A DNA stretch of 64,000 bases from Oceanibaculum nanhaiense (lineage in GTDB: Bacteria; Pseudomonadota; Alphaproteobacteria; Oceanibaculales; Oceanibaculaceae). The translations under genes were made by a program, and so were the position numbers. The notes under the pieces were generated by a model that had not been told where the DNA came from, searched no databases, and saw only the letters and a list, made by a program, of their open reading frames with translations. The stretch lies in NCBI RefSeq assembly GCF_002148795.1, contig NZ_MPOB01000002.1:186001-250000 (forward strand), given 5' to 3'. Within the stretch, counting starts at the first letter, position 1. Every line of letters starts with the position of its first letter. Below, one piece after another: positions 28,851 to 38,436 of the stretch.

Positions 28851-29546
28851 ATGACTGGCGCGAAACCCAACCCTGCCCGTCCGATACCGCCGTCCGATGC
28901 CGCCCGGCCGGAAAACACGCCCGCCGGAAGTGCGGCCCCTCATGAGATACTTAGGCATCTGGGGGCGTCGCTGACAGGCCCGGGCAGCGAAAAAGCATCA
29001 AACACCGCGAACCAATCGGGCAGCAAAAAGCCCGGTGCCTCGCCGAAGGGCGACGGACCGGAGGAAAGCTGCGGAGATTTCGGCATTCGGATCGCCCGCG
29101 ATGGCACCTGGTTCTATCTTGGCTCGCCAATCGGGCGGAAGCCACTGGTAAAGCTATTCTCGACGGTATTGCGGCGAGAAGATGACGGCAGCTACTGGCT
29201 GGTCACGCCGGTCGAGCGCGGGCTGATCGAGGTTGAGGACGCGCCCTTCACCGCCGTGGAACTTCAGGTCGAGGGCACCGGCAGGGATCAGACCTTACGC
29301 TTCCGCACCAATCTCGACGATTGGGTCGAGGCCGGGCCGGATCATCCGATCCGGGTGGATACTAATCCGGCGACGGGCGAGCCGAGCCCCTATATATTGG
29401 TGAGGGACAGGCTTGAGGCCTTGATCTTGCGGCCGATATTCTACCAGCTTGTCGAGATCGGCGAGGAAACCGAGGAGGGCGGAACACCGCAACTGGGCGT
29501 ATGGAGCAAGGGAATATTCTTCACGCTGGGCAGCCTGGCCGGCTGA
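28851..29546 (+). CDS. DUF1285 domain protein
   Basis: 231 aa. The first ~75 residues are polar low-complexity; the DUF1285 domain begins at FGIRIARDGTWFYLGSPIGR and includes SYWLVTPVERGLIEVEDAPF and the long DPHxx-like acidic stretch before VRDRLEALI. GGACAGGA precedes the ATG at 28851. DUF1285 commonly accompanies MoxR, here divergently, and the next gene (NUDIX) overlaps it. Function unknown. Confidence 0.85.
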   Translation: MTGAKPNPARPIPPSDAARPENTPAGSAAPHEILRHLGASLTGPGSEKASNTANQSGSKKPGASPKGDGPEESCGDFGIRIARDGTWFYLGSPIGRKPLVKLFSTVLRREDDGSYWLVTPVERGLIEVEDAPFTAVELQVEGTGRDQTLRFRTNLDDWVEAGPDHPIRVDTNPATGEPSPYILVRDRLEALILRPIFYQLVEIGEETEEGGTPQLGVWSKGIFFTLGSLAG

Positions 29547-30169
29547 CCGTCGATGCGATCCGGCTGCGCGCGCTGTTCGGCGGCGGCGTGCGGCATGGCG
29601 GGCTGCTGACCGGCGACGGCGATATGAGCCCCGGCCTGCCCGAGACCGCGCCCGGCTACATTCCCGGCCGTCCCGCCGCCGTGCTGGTGCCGCTGGTGCA
29701 GCGCCCCGGCGAGATGTCCGTGCTGCTGACCAAGCGCACCGACCATCTCTATCACCATCCGGGCCAGATCAGCTTTCCCGGCGGGCGCATCGAGGAATGC
29801 GACATCGATCCTGTGTGCTGTGCGCTGCGCGAGACCGAGGAGGAGACCGGCATCACCCGCGAGGTGGTGGAGGTGATCGGCAGCCTGTCGCCCTACCGCA
29901 CGCGCACCGGCTTTTCCGTGGTGCCGGTGATCGGCCTGCTGACCCCGCCCTTCGAGACGCGGCCCGACCCGTTCGAGGTGGCGGAGATTTTCGAGGTGCC
30001 GCTGTCCTTCATCCTGGACAGGGCAAACCATCAGGTGCACAGCCGCGAGGGCGATGGCATGAAGCGCTCCTTCTACGTGCTGCCCTACCAGGATTATTAC
30101 ATCTGGGGCGCCACGGCGGCGATGCTTGTGAACCTGGCCAATATCGTGCTGGGCACGAGCGAGGAATAA
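29501..30169 (+). CDS. NUDIX hydrolase, CoA pyrophosphatase type
   Basis: 222 aa. Complete NUDIX box starting GGRIEECDIDPVC and continuing ALRETEEETGI, preceded by HHPGQISFPGG, the NuCoA pattern of CoA-pyrophosphatases (YeaB/NudL). Hydrolyses CoA or its derivatives to 3',5'-ADP and phosphopantetheine. The chosen ATG overlaps the DUF1285 gene by 46 bp; a shorter start near 29624 would still keep the domain. Followed 2 bp later by DUF6111. Confidence 0.9.
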   Translation: MEQGNILHAGQPGRLTVDAIRLRALFGGGVRHGGLLTGDGDMSPGLPETAPGYIPGRPAAVLVPLVQRPGEMSVLLTKRTDHLYHHPGQISFPGGRIEECDIDPVCCALRETEEETGITREVVEVIGSLSPYRTRTGFSVVPVIGLLTPPFETRPDPFEVAEIFEVPLSFILDRANHQVHSREGDGMKRSFYVLPYQDYYIWGATAAMLVNLANIVLGTSEE

Positions 30170-30171
30170 TC

Positions 30172-30477
30172 ATGCTGCGCATCGCGCTGATGGTGCTGCT
30201 GCCGATCCTGACGCCGACCATCCTGTATTTCCTGTGGTTCAGCCATGCCCGCCGCAAGGCGATCGCCGCCGGCACGCCGGAGGCGGCACCGGCGTTGGGC
30301 GATGCGCCCTGGGTCTATCTGGCCGCGTTCGGCGTCGGCTTCATGGTGCTGGTGCTCGGCGCCAGCGCGCTGTTCTTCCAGGACAGCGGCCATCCCGGCG
30401 ATGTCTATACCCCGCCGAAGCTGATCGACGGGCAGATCGCGCCGGGACATAACGATCCCGCGCCGCCCAGCCGCTGA
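30172..30477 (+). CDS. DUF6111-type small membrane protein
   Basis: 101 aa with two hydrophobic helices: residues 3-22 (IALMVLLPILTPTILYFLW) and about 47-69 (WVYLAAFGVGFMVLVLG), then a polar tail GDVYTPPKLIDGQIAPGH. The arrangement matches the small proteins often found between a NUDIX gene and the CCA-adding enzyme gene in Rhodospirillales. Function unknown. Confidence 0.75.
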   Translation: MLRIALMVLLPILTPTILYFLWFSHARRKAIAAGTPEAAPALGDAPWVYLAAFGVGFMVLVLGASALFFQDSGHPGDVYTPPKLIDGQIAPGHNDPAPPSR

Positions 30478-30492
30478 CGCGCGGCGCGGACC

Positions 30493-31752
30493 ATGCAGCC
30501 TGTCCGGCGCCTTGAAACCCTGCCCGACTGGGTATCCGATCCGGCGGTGGCCGCGATCATGCAGGCCGCCATGGCGGGCGGCGGGCGGGCGCGCTTCGTC
30601 GGCGGCTGCGTGCGCAACAGCCTGATGGGGCTGCCGGTTGCCGATATCGACGTCGCCACCGATGTGCCGGCGGAAGAGATCATGCGCCGCATCGAGGTCG
30701 CCGGCATCCGCGCCGTGCCAACCGGGCTGGACCACGGCACCGTCACGGCGGTGCAGGGCCATGTGAAGGTCGAGATCACCACGCTGCGCGTCGATGTGGA
30801 GACGGATGGCAGGCGCGCCCGCATCGCCTATACCGACGATTGGGCGGAGGATGCGAAGCGCCGCGACCTCACCATGAACGCGCTGTTCCTCGATCCCGAC
30901 GGCACGCTCTACGACCCGGTTGGCGGGCTGGCCGATATCGAGGCCGGACGGGTGCGCTTCGTCGGCGCGGCGGAACAGCGCATCCAGGAGGATGTGCTGC
31001 GGCTGCTGCGTTTCTTCCGCTTTCACGCGCATTACGGGCGGATGGCGCCGGACGAGGAGGGGCTGGCCGCCTGCAAGCGCTTCGCGCCGCTGCTCTCCAA
31101 CCTGGCGGGGGAACGGGTGCGCGACGAGCTGCTGAAGCTGCTGGCGGCACGCGATCCCGCGCCGACCTTCTATCTGATGCGACAGGCCGGCGTGCTGTCC
31201 CACGCCCTGCCGGCGGCGACACATCTGCGGCGGCTGGCGGCGCTCACATTACTGACCGGCGAGATGGAGGAGGCGACGCCCGATCCGCTGCGTCGGCTCG
31301 CCTCCATTCTGCCCGACGCAAAGGCGGGGAAGGAGGAGGCCACGCGGTTGCGCCTGTCCAATGCCGACCGCGACCGGCTGATCGCCATGCTGAAACCGGC
31401 GGCCGATATCGATCCCGCTGCCGACTCGGCGGGCCGCCGCCGGCTGCTTTACGCCACCGGGGATGAAACCTACCGCGATCTCGTGCTGCTGGACTGGGCG
31501 CGAAGGCTGGCCGACCAGCCGGGCGCAGTGCCGGCCTGGGTGGAGGCGGGCTACCGCGTGCAGCTTGCCGCCGCCGATGGCTGGGTCCGCCCGAAGCTGC
31601 CGGTCAATGGCGCGGATGCGATGGCGCTCGGCCTCCCCACCGGGCCGGCGGTCGGAAAACTGCTGAAGCAAGTGGAAGGCTGGTGGATGGACGCCGATTT
31701 CCGTCCCGACCGGGATGCCTGTCTGGCGAAGCTTAAGGAATTGGCGAGGTAG
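30493..31752 (+). CDS. CCA tRNA nucleotidyltransferase / poly(A) polymerase family
   Basis: 419 aa class II nucleotidyltransferase. The head has ARFVGGCVRNSLMGLP then the catalytic DIDVATD, and later the RRDLTMNALF motif for nucleotide selection; the alpha-helical neck and body follow. It adds or repairs the 3' CCA of tRNA. Fourth gene of the DUF1285-NUDIX-DUF6111 operon (15 bp gap). Confidence 0.93.
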   Translation: MQPVRRLETLPDWVSDPAVAAIMQAAMAGGGRARFVGGCVRNSLMGLPVADIDVATDVPAEEIMRRIEVAGIRAVPTGLDHGTVTAVQGHVKVEITTLRVDVETDGRRARIAYTDDWAEDAKRRDLTMNALFLDPDGTLYDPVGGLADIEAGRVRFVGAAEQRIQEDVLRLLRFFRFHAHYGRMAPDEEGLAACKRFAPLLSNLAGERVRDELLKLLAARDPAPTFYLMRQAGVLSHALPAATHLRRLAALTLLTGEMEEATPDPLRRLASILPDAKAGKEEATRLRLSNADRDRLIAMLKPAADIDPAADSAGRRRLLYATGDETYRDLVLLDWARRLADQPGAVPAWVEAGYRVQLAAADGWVRPKLPVNGADAMALGLPTGPAVGKLLKQVEGWWMDADFRPDRDACLAKLKELAR

Positions 31753-31763
31753 GCTTCTCCTTT

Positions 31764-31860
31764 GTCACCCCCGGACTTGACCCGGGGGTCCAGGGGCGAC
31801 GCTTTGCCTGATACGTTTCGGCTTGCCGCCCTGGATTGCCGGGTCAAGCCCGGCAATGAC
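31764..31860. repeat. Pair of intergenic hairpin repeats between convergent genes
   Basis: GTCACCCCCGG (31764-31774) facing CCGGGGGTCC (31782-31791), and ATTGCCGGG (31835-31843) facing CCCGGCAAT (31849-31857). Same family as the repeats at 5090-5188 (shared GTCA at the outer ends). They lie between the CCA-adding enzyme and the 2Fe-2S protein and may work as bidirectional terminators. Confidence 0.8.
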
Positions 31861-31878
31861 AACGAGATGAGTGTACGC

Positions 31879-32208
31879 CTACTCCAGCCGCTCATCCGGC
31901 GGGGCGATCTCGGTGACGAGGTCGCGGATCAGCGCCTTGTTGGGCAGCGGTGTCAGGTGCATGTCGCCCTCGCGCAGCCGCTCGGTGCAGGCATAGATCA
32001 CCTTGCCGTCCAGCTGCATCATGCATTCCTTGCAGGCATTGGCGTTGATGCAGGAGAAACGGAAGGCAAGCGCCGGGTCACGGTGGGCGCGGATCCAGCG
32101 CAGGCCATCCAGCACCGACTGGCCGGGTTCGAACGGCACGTCATGGGTCTCGTCGCGGGACTCCCCGGCGGTGCCGCGCTGGACGGTAAGGCGGGCGGTC
32201 TGGCTCAC
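31879..32208 (-). CDS. 2Fe-2S protein resembling the N-terminal domain of SdhB/FrdB
   Basis: 109 aa. Resembles only the plant-ferredoxin-like N-terminal domain of succinate dehydrogenase/fumarate reductase iron-sulfur subunits (usually 230-260 aa); the C-terminal 3Fe/4Fe domain is absent. Cysteines at 53, 59, 62 and 74 (FSCINANACKECMM then YAC) give C-x5-C-x2-C-x11-C, one residue longer than the usual C-x4-C spacing. Overlaps the end of the flavoprotein gene by an ATGA, so it likely passes electrons to or from that flavoprotein. Confidence 0.78.
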   Translation of the reverse strand: MSQTARLTVQRGTAGESRDETHDVPFEPGQSVLDGLRWIRAHRDPALAFRFSCINANACKECMMQLDGKVIYACTERLREGDMHLTPLPNKALIRDLVTEIAPPDERLE

Positions 32209-33896
32209 GAGGCGGCCTCCATTTCCTGGCGCACGACCGCGCGGCGTTCAAGATTCAGTTCGCCTTCCGTCAGCCGGATGATCTGGTTCAGCTCCCACGC
32301 CGGATCGAGGCCGGGGAAGTCCTCGCGCTGGTGCGCGCCGCGGCTCTCGGTGCGGGCCTGGGCGGACAGTGTCACCGCCTCGGCGATGACCAGCATGGTG
32401 CGCAGGTCGAACCAGTCCAGCCGCTCGGAATCATAGGCAGCGTCGCTGCCGAAGGGCGTGTCGCCGAGATCGACCTTCATGCGGCGCAGCTCGGCCAGCG
32501 CGTGGGCGAGCTTTTCCGCCGTGCGGAACGGGCCGACATAATCCTGCATCAGATCTTGCAATTCGGCGATCAGGGCGGCGCTGTTCGGCGCATCCGCCGG
32601 GCCTTCAGCCTGCAGCAGCGCCAGCCCCTCGGCCGCATCCGCCGCGATGTCGCCTGCCGGGCCGGTGTCGGCCGCCCGCGCAGCAGCGTTGCGTCCGGCG
32701 ACGAAGCCGAAGGCGATGGCCTCGGTGATCGCATTGCCGGACAGCCGGTTGGCGCCGTTCGCCCCGCCCACCGCCTCGCCGGCGCAATAGAGGTTCGGCA
32801 CCTCGGTTTCCATATCCACGCCGACGCGCACCCCGCCCATGTGGTAATGCGCGATGGGCGCGACCTCGATGGCGGTTGTCGTCAGGTCGATGCCGTTCTT
32901 TGCCAGCTTGTCGATGATCGGTCCGAACGCCTTGCGCAGTTCCGTCTCCGGCACATGCTCAAAGCTGAGATAGGCGCCGCCCGCCGGGCTGCCGCGTCCG
33001 GCCTCGACTTCCTTGGTGATGGCATAGGTCGCCTGGTCGCGGGTGATCTGGTAACGACCGCCATCGGCGACGCCATAATTCTGGGTGAATTCCTCGCGGT
33101 TGCCGTTCAGCAGCCTGCCACCCAGCTTGTAGCGGAACGGGTCCCACATGATCGGGTCCATGCCGATGAGCCGCGGCGCCAGATGGCCGATCGGGAAGAA
33201 CTGCACGAATTCCATGTCGATCAGGCTGGCCCCGGCGCGCAGCGCCATGGCATAGCCGTCGCCGCTCATGTTCAGCGAGGCGCTGTTGCGCCGGTACAGC
33301 CGGGTCAGCCCGCCGGTGGCGATGATGGTGGCGGGGGCGGAAATCAGCACCGGCTCGCCGGTGTGCAAATGCACGCACAGCACGCCGATGGCGGCGCCGT
33401 CGCGCCGCACGATATCCACGGCATAGAGATCGCCGACCCGGCGGATCAGATCATGGCGGATGACCTGCGTGCGCAGGGTCTTGGAGACGGCCGGGCCGGT
33501 GTTCAGGAAGTCGACATAGACGCAGCGCGGCCGGTCATGTCCCGGTGCCTGCACCTGCTTCAGATGGCCATCGTCGGCGGCCCAGCCGACCTTCCAGTCC
33601 TGCAATTTGCGGATGGCGGCGACGCCCTCCTCGCACAACAGCCGGGCGAGGCGCTCGTCGCACAGCCCGCGCCCGGCGGCCAGCGTGTCCTTCAGATGGT
33701 GCGTCCAGTGATCCTCGGTCTGCTCGCCGACGGCGGCGGCAACGGTCATCTGTGCCATCACCGTGGCGCCGCCGCGTCCGATCAGGCTGCGGTCGATGAG
33801 GATGGAGCGGCTGCCCGCTTCCGAGGCGGCGATGGCGGCGGCCATTCCGGCCCCGCCTGCACCGATGATCGCGATGTCGGTTTCAAGTGTGCGCAT
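32205..33896 (-). CDS. FAD-dependent oxidoreductase, SdhA/FrdA-like flavoprotein
   Basis: 563 aa. ADP-binding motif DIAIIGAGGAGMAAAIAASEAG at the N-terminus (given here as GAGGAGMAAA), the family's HYHMGGVRV segment and GEAVGGANGANRLSGNAI for the FAD. The succinate dehydrogenase family fold is clear, but the usual membrane anchor and complete iron-sulfur subunit are missing from the locus; it is coupled instead to the short 2Fe-2S protein. Start ATG at 33896. Substrate unknown; proximity (about 0.9 kb) to the divergent molybdenum-hydroxylase operon suggests a related pathway, which is inference. Confidence 0.85.
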   Translation of the reverse strand: MRTLETDIAIIGAGGAGMAAAIAASEAGSRSILIDRSLIGRGGATVMAQMTVAAAVGEQTEDHWTHHLKDTLAAGRGLCDERLARLLCEEGVAAIRKLQDWKVGWAADDGHLKQVQAPGHDRPRCVYVDFLNTGPAVSKTLRTQVIRHDLIRRVGDLYAVDIVRRDGAAIGVLCVHLHTGEPVLISAPATIIATGGLTRLYRRNSASLNMSGDGYAMALRAGASLIDMEFVQFFPIGHLAPRLIGMDPIMWDPFRYKLGGRLLNGNREEFTQNYGVADGGRYQITRDQATYAITKEVEAGRGSPAGGAYLSFEHVPETELRKAFGPIIDKLAKNGIDLTTTAIEVAPIAHYHMGGVRVGVDMETEVPNLYCAGEAVGGANGANRLSGNAITEAIAFGFVAGRNAAARAADTGPAGDIAADAAEGLALLQAEGPADAPNSAALIAELQDLMQDYVGPFRTAEKLAHALAELRRMKVDLGDTPFGSDAAYDSERLDWFDLRTMLVIAEAVTLSAQARTESRGAHQREDFPGLDPAWELNQIIRLTEGELNLERRAVVRQEMEAAS

Positions 33897-33968
33897 AAAT
33901 GTATGATGGCGGGCTTCGACGCACTGCACAACATGCTGCTGATGCAAGGCCGCATGCGTGCGCGGGAA

Positions 33969-34292
33969 TCAGGCGGCTTTATGTGCCTTGATCCGGCGCG
34001 CCTCTTCCTCGCCCAGCGCGCGCTGGGCCAGTTTCAGATCGTACTGGGATTGCAGGTTCAGCCAGAATTCCGGGCTGTTGCCGAAATACAGGCCGAGCCG
34101 GAGTGCCGTGTCGGCGGTGATGCGGCGGCGGTCGTTCACGATCTCGGCGATGCGGTTGGGCGAGATACCGATGGCACGCGCCAGCGCGTTCTGCGACAGG
34201 CCATATTCGGCGAGAAACTCCTCCTTCAGCACATCGCCGGGCGTGACGATGGCGAAAGCGTCCCTGGTGGCTGTGGCGGTGGCAGCGGCCAT
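33969..34292 (-). CDS. higA: HigA-type antitoxin (XRE family), second copy
   Basis: 107 aa. HTH GLSQNALARAIGISPNRI followed by LRLGLYFGNSPEFWLNLQ, the HigA signature. Eleven bases downstream of the toxin gene. Clearly homologous to the antitoxin at 21148 but divergent (different N- and C-termini), so a separate module rather than a recent duplication. Confidence 0.92.
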   Translation of the reverse strand: MAAATATATRDAFAIVTPGDVLKEEFLAEYGLSQNALARAIGISPNRIAEIVNDRRRITADTALRLGLYFGNSPEFWLNLQSQYDLKLAQRALGEEEARRIKAHKAA

Positions 34293-34303
34293 TCTCGGTC
34301 TCC

Positions 34304-34582
34304 TTAATGATAATCCACGATCCGGACATCGAAGGCCTTACCCTCCGACCAGCGGAAGATCAGCCGCCACTGGTCGTTGATCCGGACCGAATGGAAATCC
34401 TTCAACTCGCCCTTCAGCCGTTCCAGCCGATTGGAGGGCGGTACCGTCATATCCTCCAGCCGCGCGGCGGCGTGCAAGGCGGTCAGCTTCAGCTTGGCGC
34501 GCCGGGCAATCGCCTCGAAGGCCGGCACGCGCTCATCGGCGAAAAGCTGCTCCGTCGCCTTGTCGCCGAAAGATGCGATCAT
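34304..34582 (-). CDS. higB: HigB/RelE-type toxin, second copy
   Basis: 92 aa from the ATG at 34582. Shares with the toxin at 20892 the segments [21 protein letters not shown] and the C-terminal DVRIVDYH. Usual toxin-first order. The upstream region is shared with the divergent molybdenum-hydroxylase operon. Confidence 0.92.
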   Translation of the reverse strand: MIASFGDKATEQLFADERVPAFEAIARRAKLKLTALHAAARLEDMTVPPSNRLERLKGELKDFHSVRINDQWRLIFRWSEGKAFDVRIVDYH

Positions 34583-34672
34583 GCGGAGAGCATATACCGC
34601 ATACCGGTATAAGGATAGACCGATTTTCCGCCCTTGACGGGCAGGGGCAGGCGGTCTCACTATGCTTGAAAA

Positions 34673-34688
34673 CGTATGTACACGTATG
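34673..34688 (+). promoter_or_regulatory. CGTATG direct-repeat motif upstream of the molybdenum-hydroxylase operon
   Basis: CGTATG at 34673-34678 and again at 34683-34688, one helical turn apart, separated by TACA; the centre is the palindrome TGTACA. It lies 123 bp before the operon's start codon. Related sequences occur at 8855 and 46628. Confidence 0.4.
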
Positions 34689-34810
34689 AATAGCTGATCG
34701 GGATCAACCCGGCGGCGAAAAAGATAAAAGACAGGGCAACAGGGCTTCCTGGCAGCGAGCGTCCCGACACCGGTAAGGGTGGGGGGCGGCCAGCGGATTG
34801 GGAGAAGAAG

Positions 34811-35656
34811 GTGAGCGACGGCCAATATCTACGCCCGGAGCGGCTTGAGGATGCGGTTGCGGCACTGCGCGACGGCGCCTGGACGCTGCTCGCCGGCGGC
34901 ACCGATCATTATCCGGCGCGCGTCACCGTGCAGCGTTCCGAAGATATTCTCGACATAACCGGTCTCGCCGGGCTGCGCGGCATCAGCGATGCCGGCGATC
35001 ATTTCCGCATCGGCGCGCTGACGCGCTGGTCGGATATCGCCGAGGGCGATCTGCCGCCCTGCTTCGACGGGCTGCGCCGCGCGGCGCGGGAGGTTGGCGG
35101 CATGCAGATCCAGAATCGCGCGACGCTTGCCGGCAATCTCTGCAACGCCTCGCCGGCTGCCGATGGCGTGCCGCCGCTGCTGACGCTGGACGCCTCGGTC
35201 GAGCTGGCCTCGGCGGAGGGCGTGCGAACCCTGCCGCTTGGCGAGTTCATCCTCGGCAACCGCAAGACCGCGCGCCGCTCGGACGAGCTGATGACCGCCA
35301 TTCTGGTGCCGAAGCCGGCATATCCCGCCCGCAGCGCCTTCCTGAAGCTGGGCGCACGGAAGTATCTCGTCATCTCCATCGTCATGGTGGCCGGCGTGCT
35401 GGAAGTGCGGGACGGCACGGTCGCCGCCGCACGGATCGCGGTCGGTTCCTGCTCCGCCGTGGCGCAGCGCCTGCCGGCGCTGGAAGCCGCCTTGCTCGGG
35501 CAGCGCGCCGGTCCCGGCCTTGCCGGACTGGCGGCCGAGGAGCATCTGGCCGGACTGGCACCGATTGACGATATCCGCGCCGATGCCGGCTATCGCCAGG
35601 ACGCGGCGCTGGTGCTGGTGAAACGCTGCCTTGCGGAACTGGGAAGCACCGTATGA
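34811..35656 (+). CDS. Xanthine dehydrogenase family protein, FAD-binding subunit
   Basis: 281 aa, GTG start preceded by GGAGAAGAAG. CoxM/XdhB-type FAD domain: [14 protein letters not shown] (FAD pyrophosphate loop) and [20 protein letters not shown] (second FAD motif), then the C-terminal CO-dehydrogenase-flavoprotein domain. It passes electrons from the 2Fe-2S centres of the partner subunit to NAD or another acceptor. Overlaps the next gene by 4 bp. First gene of the operon. Confidence 0.92.
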   Translation: MSDGQYLRPERLEDAVAALRDGAWTLLAGGTDHYPARVTVQRSEDILDITGLAGLRGISDAGDHFRIGALTRWSDIAEGDLPPCFDGLRRAAREVGGMQIQNRATLAGNLCNASPAADGVPPLLTLDASVELASAEGVRTLPLGEFILGNRKTARRSDELMTAILVPKPAYPARSAFLKLGARKYLVISIVMVAGVLEVRDGTVAAARIAVGSCSAVAQRLPALEAALLGQRAGPGLAGLAAEEHLAGLAPIDDIRADAGYRQDAALVLVKRCLAELGSTV

Positions 35657-38436
35657 ATGCCCCTCTGATCGAGAACCGCATCCGCCTGACGGTGAACGGA
35701 ACGCCGGTGACGCTCTCCGTGCCGCCGGGGCGGCGGCTGACGCGGGTACTGCGCGATCATCTGGGCCTGACCGGCACCAAGGTTGGCTGCGATGCCGGCG
35801 ATTGCGGTGCCTGCACCGTGCTGATGGACGGGCGGCAGGTCTGCGCCTGCTTGGTGCCCGCCGCACAGGCCGACGGAACGGCGATCGTCACGGTCGAAGG
35901 GTTGGCGGGCGAGGGTCTGGCCGGGGAAGGCCGGCTGAACGGCTTGCAGCAGGCCTTCCACCGCCATGGCGCGGCGCAGTGCGGCATCTGCACGCCGGGC
36001 ATGCTGATGGCGGCAAGCGAGCTGCTGGCTTCCGTGGCCAAGCCGGACCGCCAGCAGGTCGAGGATGCGCTGGGCGGCGTGTTGTGCCGCTGCACCGGCT
36101 ACCGCAAGATCGTCGATGCCGTGCTGGATGCCGGCGGGTCCGCGGCGCCGGTGAAGGTCAGAAGCGGCGCCGCCGTGGGCGCGCGCATTGCCCGCAAGGA
36201 CGGTATCGCGAAGCTGACCGGCGAGGAGAAATTCGGCGCCGACGAGGCGCCCGCCGAGGCGTTATGGCTGCGTGCTATCCGCTCGCCCCATGCCCATGCG
36301 CGCTTCACGCTGGGCGATCTGGATGCCTTCCGGAAAAACCATCCCGGCATCGAGCGCATCTTCACCGCCGGCGACGTGCCGGGCAGCAACAGTTTCGGCA
36401 TCTATCCCGATCTGAAGGACCAGCCGGTGCTGGCCGATGGTTATGTGCGCTTCCGGGGCGAGGCGGTGCTGGCGCTGGTCGGCGAGCGCGCGGCGCTGGA
36501 GGCGGTGGCCGAGGCGGATATTCCCATCGACTGGCAGGAACTGCCGGCGCTGGTGGGCACCGCGGCCGCGCTGGTCGGGGGAGCCGCGCAGCTGCATGCG
36601 GGCAGCGCCGGCAATGTGCTGATCGAGGGCCGCGTCGCCTGCGGCGATCTGGAAGCCGGTTTCGCCAAGGCGGCGGCGCGCACGGCGCGGCGCTTCGAGA
36701 CCAGCTATGTCGAGCATGCCTATATCGAGCCGGAGGCCGGCTTCGCCCGGCGCGTCGGCGAGCGCATGGAGATCACCGCCTGCACCCAGACGCCCTATAT
36801 GGACCGCGACGAGGTCGCGCATGTGCTGGGCATCGCGAAGGACGCTGTGCGGATCATCCCGACCGCGACCGGCGGCGGCTTCGGCGGCAAGCTGGACATG
36901 TCGGTGCAGCCGCTGCTGGCGACGGCTTCCTGGCTGCTGGACCGGCCCGTGCGCATGATCTATCACCGGCCGGAATCCATGGCCTCGACCACCAAGAGGC
37001 ACCCGGCGACCATCGCGGTGGAGGCCGCTGCCGATGCCGGGGGCCGGATCACCGCCTTCCGCTTCCATGGCGATTTCGACACCGGCGCCTATGCCTCCTG
37101 GGGGCCGACCGTGGCGAACCGCGTGCCGGTGCATGCCACGGGCCCTTACAAGGTGGGCGCGGCGCTCTGCACCAGCCGGGCGGTCTATACCAACGGCACG
37201 CCTTCGGGCGCGTTCCGGGGTTTCGGCGTGCCGCAGGCCGCCATCGCGCATGAGGCGGCGATGGACGATCTGGCGCTGGCGCTCGGCATCGACCGGCTGG
37301 AATTCCGCCATCTGAACGCGTTGCGCGCCGGCGAGGCGACACATTGCGGGCAAATCATCGAACACTCGGTCGGCATGGCCGCTTGCTTGGAGGCGCTGCG
37401 TCCGCGCTGGCGCGCGCTGGTCGGTCAGAACATGGCCTTCAACGCGGCGGAAAAGGCGAAGGGCGGGCCGCTGCGGCGCGGCGTCGGCGTGGGCTGCATG
37501 TGGTATGGCTGCGGCAATACCTCGATGTCGAACCCATCCACCATGCGTATCGGCCTGAAGGCCGATGGGCGGCTGACGCTGTATAATGGCGCGCACGATA
37601 TCGGCCAGGGTAGCTACACCATCATGGCGCAGATCGCCGCCGACGCGCTGGGCCTGCCGGTCGATCTGGTCGAGCAGGTTTACGCCGATACCGACCGCAC
37701 GGCGGATGCCGGCAAGACGTCGGCCTCGCGCCAGACCTTCGTGTCCGGCAAGGCGGCGGAGCTGGCGGGGCTCGACCTGCGCGCCAATATCCTGCGCCTC
37801 GCCAATGCCGGCCCTGAATCGGTGCTGTCGCTGGACGGGCCGGTGCTGACCGTGGCCGAAGGGGTCGTGGTGCGCCGTATCGATTTGCGCGAAATCCCGG
37901 TGGAGGGGCCGGAGGGCGATGTGCTGCTGGGCGAGGGCACCTTCGATCCGCCGACCAGCCCGCTGGACGAGAACGGCCAGGGCGTGCCCTACGCCACCTA
38001 TGCCTTCGCCGCGCAGATCGCGCAGGTTGAGGTGGATATCGAACTGGGCACGGTAAAGCCGCTGCTGATCGCCGCCGCGCATGATGTCGGCCGCTCGATC
38101 AACCCGATGCTGGTGGAAGGGCAGATCCAGGGCGGCATCGCGCAGGGGCTGGGCCTGGCGCTGATGGAGGAATTCATCCCCGGCCGCACCGAGAATCTGC
38201 ACGATTACCTGATCCCCACCTTCGGCGACGTGCCGGATATCGAGATGCATCTGATCGAGGATGCCGAGCCGCTCGGCCCCTATGGCGCCAAGGGCATCGG
38301 CGAGCCGGCACTGGTGCCGACCGCGCCGGCCATCCTGGGGGCGATCCGCGACGCCACGGGGGCGGTGGTCACCAAGGTGCCGGCGCTGCCGCACCGGGTG
38401 CTGAAGGCGATCCGAGAGGCGGAGGCCGCGCGATGA
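35653..38436 (+). CDS. Xanthine dehydrogenase family protein, fused 2Fe-2S and molybdopterin subunit
   Basis: 927 aa, a fusion of the small 2Fe-2S subunit with the large molybdopterin subunit. Cluster II-type ligands at Cys46, 51, 54 and 66, and cluster I-type ligands at Cys110, 113, 145 and 147 ([15 protein letters not shown]). The Mo domain (from about residue 175) has [31 protein letters not shown] and the catalytic Glu884 in [14 protein letters not shown]. It hydroxylates a C-H bond next to a ring nitrogen, or an aldehyde, using water. Substrate unknown. A short tandem repeat [11 protein letters not shown] lies at residues 83-93. Confidence 0.93.
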   Translation: MNAPLIENRIRLTVNGTPVTLSVPPGRRLTRVLRDHLGLTGTKVGCDAGDCGACTVLMDGRQVCACLVPAAQADGTAIVTVEGLAGEGLAGEGRLNGLQQAFHRHGAAQCGICTPGMLMAASELLASVAKPDRQQVEDALGGVLCRCTGYRKIVDAVLDAGGSAAPVKVRSGAAVGARIARKDGIAKLTGEEKFGADEAPAEALWLRAIRSPHAHARFTLGDLDAFRKNHPGIERIFTAGDVPGSNSFGIYPDLKDQPVLADGYVRFRGEAVLALVGERAALEAVAEADIPIDWQELPALVGTAAALVGGAAQLHAGSAGNVLIEGRVACGDLEAGFAKAAARTARRFETSYVEHAYIEPEAGFARRVGERMEITACTQTPYMDRDEVAHVLGIAKDAVRIIPTATGGGFGGKLDMSVQPLLATASWLLDRPVRMIYHRPESMASTTKRHPATIAVEAAADAGGRITAFRFHGDFDTGAYASWGPTVANRVPVHATGPYKVGAALCTSRAVYTNGTPSGAFRGFGVPQAAIAHEAAMDDLALALGIDRLEFRHLNALRAGEATHCGQIIEHSVGMAACLEALRPRWRALVGQNMAFNAAEKAKGGPLRRGVGVGCMWYGCGNTSMSNPSTMRIGLKADGRLTLYNGAHDIGQGSYTIMAQIAADALGLPVDLVEQVYADTDRTADAGKTSASRQTFVSGKAAELAGLDLRANILRLANAGPESVLSLDGPVLTVAEGVVVRRIDLREIPVEGPEGDVLLGEGTFDPPTSPLDENGQGVPYATYAFAAQIAQVEVDIELGTVKPLLIAAAHDVGRSINPMLVEGQIQGGIAQGLGLALMEEFIPGRTENLHDYLIPTFGDVPDIEMHLIEDAEPLGPYGAKGIGEPALVPTAPAILGAIRDATGAVVTKVPALPHRVLKAIREAEAAR

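Noticed and set aside
28851-30169. 46-bp overlap of DUF1285 and NUDIX as a frameshifted fusion
   Set aside because: Both genes have complete domains and their own starts; a later NUDIX start would remove the overlap.
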